A stretch of DNA of 64,000 nt, taken from Hyposmocoma kahamanoa. Taxonomy: Eukaryota > Arthropoda > Insecta > Lepidoptera > Cosmopterigidae. The stretch is taken from positions 87,055 to 151,054 of the forward strand of contig NW_020655740.1 in the NCBI RefSeq assembly GCF_003589595.1. Reading direction: 5' to 3'. This document shows, piece after piece, positions 42,078-52,494 of this stretch (positions within the stretch are counted from its first letter, which is position 1; each line of letters begins with the position of its first letter). Below the pieces are notes generated by a model. The model made no database searches and was not told the DNA's origin. It saw only the letters and a program-made list of their open reading frames with translations. Both the position numbers and the translations under genes were made by a program.

Positions 42078-42345
42078 ATCATTTCCTAAGTTTAAAATTT
42101 ACATTAAAAGTGTTTTAATTGAAACGTCTGCGTACTAGATAAAGATGCATAGAAAAACGATATGAGTCTAGATTCCACACAATTATGATTCAAAGTGTAT
42201 TCCATAGCATTTAAGTTTCTTTGAAAAGAGCAATACCCAGAGTTTCTTGTTCGTTGTTTTCAGGGCAGTCAACAAAGTTACGAGCAATAGATAAAAAATG
42301 ACGTTTTCAAGTGTAAATTTATTTTAATTTACGATTACAAACATT
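42078..42345 (+). mobile_element. LINE family B, 3' fragment, copy B1
   Basis: TTTCCTAAGTTTAAAATTTA, TAGATAAAGATG, CATAGCATTTAAGTTT, GACGTTTTCAAGTGTAAATT match B3 (50500-50760). Confidence 0.8.
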
Positions 42346-42349
42346 TAGT

Positions 42350-43635
42350 CCGATAAAGAGACAATATGATTGAATTAATTATTACTTTATCCTGGCAATC
42401 CGTACAAAGTACACAAAGATGAATTTCCATGACAAAATACAGTCATCTAATTACCTACTCGGTTACCGCAATGCAGCAAACACACGTGCAGGAACACCGT
42501 GCGAAAGCTTACCTAATTCACTCATACGATCGTAATTAGGACGACGAAGCCAAACGCCCTAAAGCATCTTGAAAAAAAAAAATCCGCTCCCCTACGAGCT
42601 CGGTTGAACAAAACGTAATCTCAATAATTCCTTTTGCGGATAAACAAAAACATCCCATTGTCGTACCAAATTTGAATAAGTAGACGCAATGATAAAAAGA
42701 ACCGTTCCCAGAGTAAAAAAGGCGCTAATGACAGAGTGCGCATAGAAAACAAAGATGCGGGATGTGTTCGTGCATGCGATTAGTTTTTTAGCACTTGCAC
42801 CGAGATTGATATGCGTAATACTGTCTCCATTTATGAATATTAATGGGCCGTTGTACAGGTTGTATGCTAACGATCGAAAAAGTCTTTGAATTTTTTTAAA
42901 CGCTTCCGTGCGAATTTTGCGTCCGTACGTCTTAGGAGAAAAAAATATTTTGCCGCGCTCCGCCATGACTCTCAATCGCTTGCTAGAAAAAACGTCTTTG
43001 TTTTATGAAAGTTAATGATATCGGAAAAAAGTACCAGAATTCTAATCCCACATGACTTCCGTCGGTAACAAAAAACGACAAAAGACAATGACTGGTCGAT
43101 TTGCATACGAGATTAAGGGCATAAAAAACTTTAGGTACGTTTTGACTTTTTCTATTGAAAGTGAGATTCGGATTAGAGCGGGCAGGTGGCGGTGGCCACT
43201 TTTTCTAGTAATTAATCAGGACGCATCTGGTGGGTAATTACGGACCGGGCGGCGGCTGAAGGGTTAATCAAACATAATAAAGAAATTAGAGCGTCCTAAC
43301 ACCGACATGTGTTTCGACTTTTGTTCTTCTTATCGAGTTTGATTGGTATTAGTCATCGAACTGTAATTAATGCTGAAGCTTCGATTTTAAAATCAGGCGG
43401 GAAATGACGAAACGTCACTTTGTGACTGACGACGACAGAAATGTATAATAATATATTTCGTCGCCTTACATTCTCAAACACGTATCTTAAAGCACACACA
43501 TTTCCTTCGTATTCACACACAAATTAAAGCTCTTGATAAGATATTTAATTCACATGGAAAGCTTTGTCATCTCCTTAATAATCACTCTTTATAAGATGCG
43601 AGTTTGAAAAAGTGAAGCATCGATTTGTCTATTAT
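42350..43635. other. unique DNA, candidate regulatory region
   Basis: No repeat recognised. A 127-codon minus frame (42592-42975) resembles no family. Several homeodomain-type TAATTA/TAATCA words occur near 43206-43275 next to GC-rich GGACCGGGCGGCGG. Suggestive only. Confidence 0.3.
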
Positions 43636-43638
43636 TAT

Positions 43639-43904
43639 CATTGACTTACAATTATATGGACGTCGGGACCGCGCTAAAAAGTGTCCGAACTTATAGGGTG
43701 TTAAAATCGTATACAGAGCGTCATTGACGCTTTAGTCTTCGTTTGTTCGACTGACAGCGAAGCAAGCAAAATTAGACAGTACTGCGATGACATTACAATT
43801 TAAATTCAACGGTTTAGCTTTTTCATATTCCTTTACATGTCACTACGTTTAAATAGGTTGACTTGGGACATTTTTTTCGTGGTTCATTTATTTGTAAGTA
43901 AATG
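43639..43904 (+). mobile_element. MITE family M1, copy C
   Basis: 266 bp, long subtype (contains AAGCAAGCAAAATTAGACAG). Terminal repeats CATTGACTTACAATTATATG / CATTTATTTGTAAGTAAATG. Exact 8-bp duplication ATTATTAT at 43631-43638 and 43905-43912. Confidence 0.93.
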
Positions 43905-43909
43905 ATTAT

Positions 43910-44435
43910 TATGTTTTGTTTTTATTATTTGTTTAATTACTATAATTGCATAATTCGACCGTGAATTTTCCTAAAATGTATAAACGAAAAATGTAGAAAC
44001 AGATTGAGGTGTAATAAATAGCAATAAGATTGTTAAAGAGTGATGAGTTTGGTTATATCAGAAATTGAAATAGAACAAGGATATAAATTTATAAAGCTAT
44101 TGTGAAGAGGACAACATAGTGTAATTGGTCACAGACAAAGGGAACAAGCGTTTCGTGTTTATTACTAGAAGTATACAACATAATGCTACAACGAGAATCG
44201 AACCTGCCATCCAATCGTTTCCAAGGTTTATGTACAAACAAAACATACCAAGAAGCAATTGATTGACAATCAGGAATGAACGAGAATGAAAGAATGAATG
44301 AGAATGGACCGGGAATCTTGTGGAGAAACCTAGATACATTAGTAATATAAAATATCAATAAAAATGTCATAACACCTGCTGTTCACATTACAATAAGAGA
44401 AAGTAGCTCTCGGTGAGTATATCAAAATATTTTTA
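43910..44435. other. no recognised feature
   Basis: AT-rich; overlapping short minus frames at 44089-44370 without recognisable content. Confidence 0.4.
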
Positions 44436-44439
44436 ATTA

Positions 44440-44690
44440 GCAGTAGAGCTCCTTGTGAGAGAAGTACTGCCATTCACCCATTTCTGCCGCTAAGCAGTAA
44501 TGAGAGCATTACTAGGTTTCGGGTTTGATTGGAAAGTTTGCTGGTGAAATTTCAGGAACATGCCACTTTTGAACTTATGTCTCAGGGTGAGGGTCATAGT
44601 GGCAATGCCCCTCGGATCTTTGCGATTTAATTCTGTACGTAGACGTAGTATCGCTTACCACCAGGCGCACGACTGTTCCCCGCGTAAATA
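44440..44690 (-). mobile_element. repeat family A, copy A6
   Basis: Nearly full length, reversed: GTAGAGCTCCTTGTGAGAGA, CTTATGTCTCAGGGTGAGGG, CGCTTACCACCAGGCGCACG. Forms a head-to-head pair with A7. Confidence 0.82.
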
Positions 44691-44714
44691 AAATGTGTCG
44701 TTAAAAACTGGGGT

Positions 44715-44890
44715 TTACCTTAATTGCCTCCACGGTCGAACGGTTACCATATTGGTTTGCCACGAAATATTTCTATGATCTATATTTATTTCTCTCGTGA
44801 ATTTGAGTGGACTTTGTGGTTGTCAATATGTGTCCGTGGCACCCACAATACAGTGTGCGTTGTTTGTTATCTATTATTTGCCTTACAAAA
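44715..44890 (+). mobile_element. SINE S, copy S3 (B box lost)
   Basis: TGCCTCCACGGTCGAACGGT (A box region) then jumps to the body TATTTCTCTCGTGAATTTGA; the B-box segment is deleted. It sits between A6 and A7. Confidence 0.78.
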
Positions 44891-44914
44891 GATTAATGAA
44901 AAATTTGATTTATT

Positions 44915-45175
44915 TATAATATCAAGTGACAGGACGAACAAGTCGTGCGCCTGATGGTGAGCTACACGCCTGTCTATAACAGTTGCAGTGCCACTCAGAG
45001 CTTATAAATCGCAAAGATCTTAAGGGCACTACGCCTATCACCCTGAGATATAAGTTGACAAGTTCCATGTCCCTTCAAACCAGGAACCCAGCAATGCTGA
45101 CATTATTGGTTGGCGGCAAAAATAGATAAGGTGGCAGTACTTCCCTGAACGAGCTCTTTCACAAAGAAATAAGCA
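44915..45175 (+). mobile_element. repeat family A, copy A7
   Basis: TTATAATATCAAGTGACAGG, GTCGTGCGCCTGATGGTGAG, CACCCTGAGATATAAGTTGA, ACGAGCTCTTTCACAAAG. Confidence 0.82.
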
Positions 45176-45204
45176 CTCCCATTGAAATATAAAAGAAAAA
45201 GAAT

Positions 45205-45490
45205 TTAATTAAATTTTTATTGAATTGATATTCAATTATTTTTTGTGAAATTACTCCACTAGTTTGTTATAATTATTAATACAAAGATCGAACACTCAGA
45301 AAAAATACTCAGAAAAAATTCCTTCGTTTCGGTCGGATTCGAACCGACGTCCTCTTGCATACCGTGCCAGACGCTATCTATACCAACTAAGCAACGGAAC
45401 GAACCAAACCAACGGACCTCACGAATTCTTCTATGTGCTTGCGTCGTGTCTTTGTACTTGGTCTTTCAACGACTTTTGTTAAAAAGTAAT
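45205..45490 (-). mobile_element. tRNA-like TIR element T, copy 3
   Basis: The tail AATTACTCCACTAGTTTGTT and AATACAAAGATCGAACACTC comes first, then the tRNA-like head on the minus strand (B box GGTTCGAATCC; A box CTTAGTTGG) and the centre GACCTCACGAATTCTTCTAT. TACTCAGAAAAAAT is locally duplicated. Confidence 0.8.
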
Positions 45491-45844
45491 TTGTTATTAA
45501 TAATTTTACAACTTGTAAAATACATATCACACAGTCAATTAGAAATAATTAAAAACACTAGAAACGCCAAAAAATACAAGACTTATTGAAATGGAACTAA
45601 TTGAAAAAGCCACATAAGAGCTCTCGCCCGAGGCGCCACTTAGCCCGTTTACACATGTTCTCATTACGACACAAACATTTAATTGCCGCCCGAGGATCCT
45701 GCAGTTAGCACCTCACCCGCGTCACTTTTTATCTAAAAACAGTTTTTCGAATAAAATAACAACTGGAAATCGTTTGCCAGTGACCACCCCACGCTGTGAA
45801 GGGGTTAAGTTTGGAAGCTAGGGTTGCTTCTTGAGTGTTTTAAT

Positions 45845-46195
45845 GAAAATGTATTTACTTGTGCTAGAAGCGCGGAACAAAAAAAAAAATGGAATTGCCT
45901 TAAGCCCCATCTGAACCGCAGTCGCCTAAACTCACACTCTCTTAATTTGAAACACTACAAAATCTTTATATTGGTTGGTCGTAGTTTCAAATTAAAAAAG
46001 AAATAAAAAATCATGAACTGTTAATATAATTTAAACCTGTTGACAATTCGTTGAAAGTTCATATTATCAAATACCCATTGCAAGTTACAACATTTTGATT
46101 TAATATTGAAATTTCAATCAATGTTCTGCCATCTAGCGGTTAACAGCTGACCGACGACGAATTCGAGATATTCATTTAATTCTCCAAAAAAAGCA
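45845..46195 (-). repeat. dispersed repeat E, copy 2 (uninterrupted)
   Basis: About 350 bp, the reverse complement of 36560-36700 joined to 37690-37935. Carries the second CTCF-like site at 46124-46142 (17 of 19). Confidence 0.75.
46124..46142 (-). promoter_or_regulatory. CTCF-like motif
   Basis: The minus strand reads TAACCGCTAGATGGCAGAA, 17 of 19 matches to the vertebrate consensus. It is in repeat E copy 2 and points toward the site at 36609. Confidence 0.3.
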
Positions 46196-46199
46196 ACCA

Positions 46200-47715
46200 T
46201 ATCGCAGCGGTATAAGTATCACTTAACAAAAAAATGATTACGGTAAACAGAAAATGGAAAATTTATTGAAATTAAAAAAGACTTAATGATGCTATGAAAC
46301 ATCGTTATTGTACTCCAAAAGAGCGAAGTTAGGCATTTTGCTACGATTTTCAAGGTTTTGACACGACGATGGCGTACAAAGCGGAAATGGCGGACTGAGC
46401 TCGAGTTTGTGGAACTCCGCGAACTGTTGGGACACGTGTCACACAAACTAAGCACTTCTACTGTATTTATTGTTCTATGGCCAGAAGCCATAACATAAAC
46501 TCTTTTAGCCGCTCACGCGATGCGCTCATCCTACTGCAAAATGGCGGCTATTTGGTTTCGCAAATTAGAAAACGATTCAGTTTAAATACAAGTTTTTAAA
46601 AATAAAAATTATTATTCTGCATTGCTAAATAAATACCCTCCGTACTACAACAAAAACATCTCAAATAAAATGCAGTAAAAAGCACAAATGAAATTTTTGG
46701 TGTACTTGGGTAAATATGATAATATTCCGTTTGAGTGGTTCTAATGTTTACCATGAAATTACTCCGTAAAGTATAGTTCATAAACATTTATGTTCAGGGT
46801 AAACTTAAAAAACGCTACTTACGGTATGTTTTCAATAAATAAACACCGAAATCACTAGCCCAAACAATAACGCACACGATTGTCGTGACATATTTTTGAA
46901 GTTGTTTATTTTTTTTAAATGACAGACCCAGGCATTAAAAACATTATGGTTTGCTAGAGTAGTTACCGAAATAGCAATTAGTATTAGTTCTTTTACCTGT
47001 TATAACTTCGATATCGGATAAATCGGTATAAAATCATCACTGGCACCTCTAGGTGTGGTATGCGTCTACGGCTGCATGTATCGCGTGAGCGGGTAGGAGA
47101 ATCTTTCTTGCCAAATGATCTTTGAGCCTCGGGAGATATATTTAGTGAAAAGGAATAACGGACAATTGAGAAAAGGTCTCAATCGGAGTTAAAAGTGAGA
47201 AGAAAAAGAAACCCTAACTTTTATTTCCCCAACCCTATTCCCCGCGCCATCTGTCTGCCGCAACCCTTCGTCCGCTTGTTTACACTCAATGCTATTGAAT
47301 ACATAATAGGTAGGTATGTGTATATTGCATCATCGCGGGGTTAAACGCTACCTAAGACTTATATCACAGTTATAACGTAAAATATAGTTAGTACGCAAAA
47401 TGTGTTTTGTTCTTATTAGCGCCGGTGGCGTTGTGAAATTGGCCATACTAAATTGCGAAATATTTTACTCAGTCGCTTGTGACAACTGTCAACTGTAAAC
47501 TTATGGTACAGGCACGGTAGTACAGCGGTATACGCACACGTACAGTTACTTCCCACAGCTGTACATTGACGATGGCGTCATACCCCTCTCCTAACGTAAA
47601 TGATGCTCCGTATTACCCGCCATTTGCAAAGTAGTTTAGTATAATTTTCTAAAGTGGACTTGCTTCGGAGTCACTCGAGAGTTATAAAAACATTTTGACT
47701 ACCTCGGTTTTTTTT
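46200..47715. other. unique DNA, no gene recognised
   Basis: Includes moderately GC-rich patches near 46500, 47240-47280 and 47480-47630. None shows a convincing exon; could be regulatory or contain unseen 5' UTR exons of nab. Confidence 0.35.
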
Positions 47716-47724
47716 TAAAGACGT

Positions 47725-47910
47725 GGCCACTCAGAGCTTTAAAACGCAAAGATCTAAGGGACACCGGTCACCCTGAGACATAAATTGACAAATCCCATGT
47801 GCTGGAATTTCACCAGCCCCTTCTTCCCTTCTAAATCGGAACATAGTAATGCTCGCATTGGCACTTGGCGGCAGAAAAAGGGCTCTTTCACAAGGGGCGC
47901 TACTGCTATT
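47725..47910 (+). mobile_element. repeat family A, copy A8
   Basis: CACTCAGAGCTTTAAAACGC, CACCCTGAGACATAAATTGA, CACTTGGCGGCAGAAAAAG. Confidence 0.78.
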
Positions 47911-48007
47911 TATTGCTATTCGGTAGTCTAACGGTTTATCGGCCAATTAAAACTTAAAATATAATTTGTAGACCGTCTGTTACTTGTAAAATAAAGGTAT
48001 ATTCATA

Positions 48008-48195
48008 CCACCATGCTACCATGCCGGACTGCCACGCAGAGGTTCCAGGTTCGATTCCCGGGCCGGGAGAATTATGGCCTACATATATTTCTCTCGTGAG
48101 TTTGGGTGTAATTTGTGGTTATCTATGTGTTTGTCCATGGCACCCGTGACACGGGGTTTCCATAGTGCGGGGCTATGTTGAGTTGAGTGTATTGT
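48008..48195 (+). mobile_element. SINE S, copy S4 (5' truncated)
   Basis: Starts at TACCATGCCGGACTGCCACG, keeps the B box GGTTCGATTCC and full body; the A box is lost. Confidence 0.85.
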
Positions 48196-48609
48196 AATAT
48201 AGTTATTTCTAGTAATTTTGTATTGAAAAGTTACGTAAATATTTGTTATAAAAGATTATTTAATTTTATTTTTATTCGATGTAATTGTGTTTGGACTATA
48301 TTTTGTTTTTCTTAGTTAATACTTTTTGGTTTTATATTATTGTTTTATTAACGATTGAATTATATTTATTTTATTTTATTTTTATTTATTTATATTCCAT
48401 TTAAGTTATAGACTAACATAATACAAAATAATAAAATAAATCACAATTTATTATGAAGTGAACACGAAACAAATCTTTGTTCTATATATAAACAGAGGTT
48501 GAAATAAAGTATATTTTATTTTTCAATATTATATTTAATAATTTCAAATGTTTACGATTGATCAATTGTTATGCTTTTAAAAATATTTTTTTGTCAAAGT
48601 CAAGTTCAA

Positions 48610-48838
48610 ATATCTGCCGTACTAACTAGAACGCTAAGTGACAAATGGTCCAAATAATCGTTTTAAATAGCAAAAAATAGTACACAACATTCTCTTTTAA
48701 AGCAGTTAAAATTAGTTAACGTGCTCGACTTATCGGAACTTACCCTAGAGATGCATAGCTGTAATATCATTAAACAATTTCATTATTCTAAAACTGGGCT
48801 ATGGTTTTTTATGATATCCCAAAAAAAAACTGTTTTTC
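48610..48838 (+). repeat. dispersed repeat Q, copy 2
   Basis: Uninterrupted form: CATTCTCTTTTAAAGCAGTT, TTAGTTAACGTGCTCGACTT, CTAAAACTGGGCTATGG. M1 copy D follows 13 bp later. Confidence 0.65.
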
Positions 48839-48851
48839 ACTTACGTACAGA

Positions 48852-49079
48852 CATTGACTTACAAATAAATGGACGACGGGTCTAATACAAAAACCACGAA
48901 AAAAATGTCCCAAGTCAACCTATTCGAAATTTAAATTGTTATGTCATCGCAGTATCGCGCTGTCAGTAGAACAAATGAAGACTAAAGCGGAGTGTCGCGC
49001 TCTGTATACGATTTTAGCGCCTTACAAGTGCGGACACTTTTTAGCGCGGACCCGACGTCCATATAATTGTAAGTCAATG
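48852..49079 (-). mobile_element. MITE family M1, copy D
   Basis: 228 bp, short subtype (lacks the AAGCAAGCAAAATTAGACAG block, like copy A). Terminal repeats intact. Exact 8-bp duplication CGTACAGA at 48844-48851 and 49080-49087. Confidence 0.95.
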
Positions 49080-49087
49080 CGTACAGA

Positions 49088-49565
49088 CGTAAATATACAT
49101 TTATTCCATAGGTAAAATGTTTACACTTGAAAGCGTCATTTTTTAAGCTACTATTCGTTCTCTGTGCTGACTTCCCTGAAAAGAACGAACAAGAAACTCA
49201 AGGGATTGCTCTTTTCAAATAAACTTAAATGCTATTAAGTACATTTTGAATTATATTTGTGTAGAATCTAGACTCATGACGTCCTTCCATACATGTCTGT
49301 CTACCACATAGTATTCAATTATGTAATATGACTTGTCAATTAAAATACTTTTAATGTAAGTTTTAAACTTAGGAAATGATAATGTTAATAAATGCTCCGG
49401 AATCTTATTGTAAAAACGTATACAGTTCCCCACAAAAGAATCGTTTACCCTAGTGAAACAAAATCGTGGTACCACGAGTTTGGACTTAGTTCTAAGGTTA
49501 AAACTATGGATATCTTCCTTCTTAATGAAATTTTGTATATTTTTACTTAATAAAAGAGACTATTG
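49088..49565 (-). mobile_element. LINE family B, 3' fragment, copy B2
   Basis: The minus-strand frame VPRFCFTRVNDSFVGNCIRF with FYNKIPEHLLTLSFPKFKTY matches B3. The 3' end abuts M1 copy D. Confidence 0.85.
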
Positions 49566-49569
49566 ATTC

Positions 49570-50155
49570 AACCTGAGCTCGAGAAAACTTTGTTGTTGAT
49601 ACTAAGTAGCGCAGTGCCATAAGAAGAAGTTGGGGCGCCAATTGTAACGCTTCACACGTGCTAATCCTTCTTGATAATTTCAGGAGACGAAAAGTTAAAG
49701 CTCACGAACCTCACAAACCAGTTTTCTATTCCACGTCGCAACGCCAGACACAAGTAACTATCGTCTTTTTAAAATCAAAAAGTTCAGAACTAACGTTGGG
49801 TACAATGCTATTTTGAACCGAGTTTGCCGAGAGTACAATAATTCTCATAAAACATGTACCTAAACATAGATTAACTGACTTAGATTTGTTTTCGTTGTCA
49901 TTAAATAAATACAAAACTTTATTGTATAAATGGTCAGACTAAAGGTACCATAACTTTACAGTTCAATTTAGCATGTTTACTTATTGGTTTTGTTTTATCC
50001 ATCTATTTGTTTGTAGTGTAACATACAAAAAATGCTTTTGACACGAGCTTCTGATATGTGCATGCTGTATTTGCCTATTATTGGGTTTACACTCGAATAT
50101 TTTATGTAATGTTATTGTTTGTTCATGTACAATAGTGTATTTCTGTTGGCAAATC
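49570..50155. other. no recognised feature between two LINE B copies
   Basis: AT-rich spacer between the inverted copies B2 and B3. Confidence 0.4.
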
Positions 50156-50159
50156 TAAT

Positions 50160-50805
50160 AGATAAATAAATAATAGCAGATTTTCAAACCATATTTGTAT
50201 TGCAAAAACGAGCGATTCGTTCTGTGTACCGTCTAGGTTCTCGGGTATCTCTCAGAGAAAAGTTTAAGGAGACTGGTATCATGACTGTGGCATCACAGTA
50301 CATTTACTCAAATATTTTATATGCTCGTAAACATATACATAATTTCAATAAGAAAGAAGATATCCATAATATTAACCTTAGAGCAAAGTCCAAACTCATG
50401 GTACCACGATTTCGTTTAACCAAGGTAAACAACTCTTTTATGGGGAACTGTATACGTTTTTACAATAAGATTCCGGAGCATATATTAAGTTTATCATTTC
50501 CTAAGTTTAAAAACTACATTAAAAATATTTTGATCGAAAAATCATATTACAAAGTTGAAGACTACGTGTTAGATAAAGATGTATGGAAAGACGACATGGC
50601 TCCAGAATCCACACAAATTTGATTCAAAGTGTATTTCATAGCATTTAAGTCTATTTGAAAAGAGCAATCCCTGGAGTTTCTTGCTCGTTCTTCTCAGGGA
50701 GGTCAGCGTAGTGAACGAGCAGTAGCTTAACTGTGACGTTTTCAAGTGTAAATTTATTTTACCTATGGAATAAATAATCTTTGACTTTGACTTTGACTTT
50801 GAATA
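50160..50805 (+). mobile_element. LINE family B, 3' fragment, copy B3 (longest)
   Basis: The RT C-terminus is open at 50200-50622, then a 3' UTR and a (TTTGAC)n-like tail at 50781-50805. Jockey/CR1-like, 5' truncated. Confidence 0.88.
50200..50622 (+). pseudogene. LINE family B reverse transcriptase, C-terminal 140 residues
   Basis: LQKRAIRSVYRLGSRVSLRE, TVASQYIYSNILYARKHI and CIRFYNKIPEHILSLSFPKF are typical of the region after the RT fingers-palm in Jockey/CR1-like LINEs. No catalytic motifs remain, so this is the tail of a truncated insertion; the apparent start is not a real initiator. Confidence 0.85.
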
Positions 50806-50809
50806 GAAC

Positions 50810-51380
50810 CTATTTATATCTTTTTTTATGACACTTCTAGCCAATGTCAATGTCATTGATTGGTCGTAGCTTCTTTTCAACTAATAACTCGTTATCATTC
50901 CCATGCCACGAGCTATGTCTCCCCATACAGTGATACTGCATTGATTGCAAAGTAGACTAACCAGACCGGCGCGGTCCGAACACATCTGTCCACATCCTCT
51001 CATTATACACCAGTCCGGAACATAAAAAATCATAATATCACAGGGGTCACTTATTCCCACCAAGCGCACCTTACGGACAGCGAAAACAATCCGAACCCTT
51101 CCGCGTTTTTTTCCTCCAACAGAGTAAGGAGGCCCGTCCATTCAGTCTGTTCCGTGAGAATATCAAACACTATAGACAAAAACTGAGGCGGGCCTGTAAA
51201 AAATTTAAATAGGGTCGAGAGTGGACAGTTGCGGTGGAGTCAATAAGAATTATTACTTACGAATAAGTAATAAATGGCCGGAGATTATCTGGGAAAGTTT
51301 TATTGCCTTTGTATAGCTCTTGTTCTCGAGTTTTTTTAGGCGACACGTTCAATTTAGAGGTCTGGTGGTAAACAAAATGC
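50810..51380. other. no recognised feature
   Basis: Unique DNA; the short minus frame 50881-51141 is not recognisable. Confidence 0.4.
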
Positions 51381-51384
51381 TTAT

Positions 51385-51520
51385 ACATAGTTACAGTGCA
51401 TCACAAATATCTGAGGGACACTGCCTGTACTCATCACCCTGACACATAAGTTGACAACTCGCATATGCCTGCAGTTTTATCGACGCACTTACCCTTCAAT
51501 AAAAGTTTGACGTTTCAACA
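51385..51520 (+). mobile_element. repeat family A, copy A9 (partial)
   Basis: TCACCCTGACACATAAGTTG, CGCACTTACCCTTCAA. Confidence 0.65.
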
Positions 51521-51639
51521 TTAAGGAAATGTTAATCTGACTGAAATGTTGATTCTGATTGAGTTGTTGGCACTGTGGTGTTAGACGAGATTTTTTTTAT
51601 GATATGTTCTCCACAAAACGGAGTCCCTTTGAGCTGATT

Positions 51640-52205
51640 CCGAGTTTTCGTGATATATGCATACCGATAGCCTACCGTCTCCAACCTATTTGGACTGGAC
51701 CTGGATTGGACCTGTCGTCCATATTAATTTCGGCAGATACATTAAATCCATGGCCAAAACTGCAGCCAGGAAGCTTGTCATCCTTTCAGTGAGGCATTAC
51801 TTCACACCGCACAGCAAACACAAGTCCGGTCGTGTATGGAGTACTGCTGTAAGTTATGGGATGGCTCTACTAAATACGAACTGGCCACCTTGGACTCTAT
51901 CGACAAACGTGGCAAGAGAATAGCATAACTAGCTGCAGAACCTTGAACGCCGCCGCAAAGTTGCCTGCTAAGTGTGCGATGGAATTGCATAACTTGATTC
52001 CGCCTTCCCCTTTCCATCGGGGGACTAGGCTTAGCTCGTGGGCTGGGATTCCACCCCTATGTTGTAGATATTCCAAGAATATTCGCACGAAGCATTTTAC
52101 CTCCACATTTATATGGCGAACGGCCATGGGGTGGAATTCCCTGTCTACAGACTTGTTCCCTGAAACTGACTCTCCACCAGGTGAGATGAAGGTCAAATGC
52201 ACACT
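51640..52205 (+). mobile_element. LINE remnant, RT C-terminal region
   Basis: Frame-broken pieces: INFGRYIKSMAKTAARKLVI, RHYFTPHS, KSGRVWSTAVS, then ELHNLIPPSPFHRGTRLSSW and TAMGWNSLSTDLFPETD. These match the C-terminal region of Jockey/R1-like LINEs (AARKLG, RYFTP, YCS, WNSLP). A different family from B and L. Confidence 0.78.
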
Positions 52206-52490
52206 TACTTAAAATCGAACGACGGAACAAACGGTCCCCGCGCCTGGTGGTAAACGACACGCCTGTCAATAGCAGTTACAGTGCCACTCAGAGCTTTAAA
52301 TCGTAAGGATCTGATGGGCACTGCCACTGCGCCCGTCACCCTGAGACATAAGTTGACAAGTCCCATGTGCCTGTAATTTCACCAGCACCCTTACGCTTCA
52401 AAACCGGAACGCAGTGTCACAGAACGGTAGTAGGCAGTACTTCCCTTTACGAACTCTTTCACAAGGGCTCTACTGATAATCCCTAGGTAG
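52205..52490 (+). mobile_element. repeat family A, copy A10
   Basis: Nearly full length: CGACGGAACAAACGGTCCCC, CACTGCGCCCGTCACCCTGA, TTCACAAGGGCTCTACTGAT. Begins exactly where the LINE frame at 51640-52205 ends. Confidence 0.82.
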
Positions 52491-52494
52491 CTTC

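Noticed and set aside
42592..42975. 127-codon minus-strand ORF as a gene
   Set aside because: No recognisable domain, no clear splice or promoter context, and composition like the neighbouring non-coding DNA. Kept only as a candidate regulatory block.
51897..52202. 101-codon minus-strand ORF
   Set aside because: Antisense shadow of a LINE RT fragment on the plus strand.
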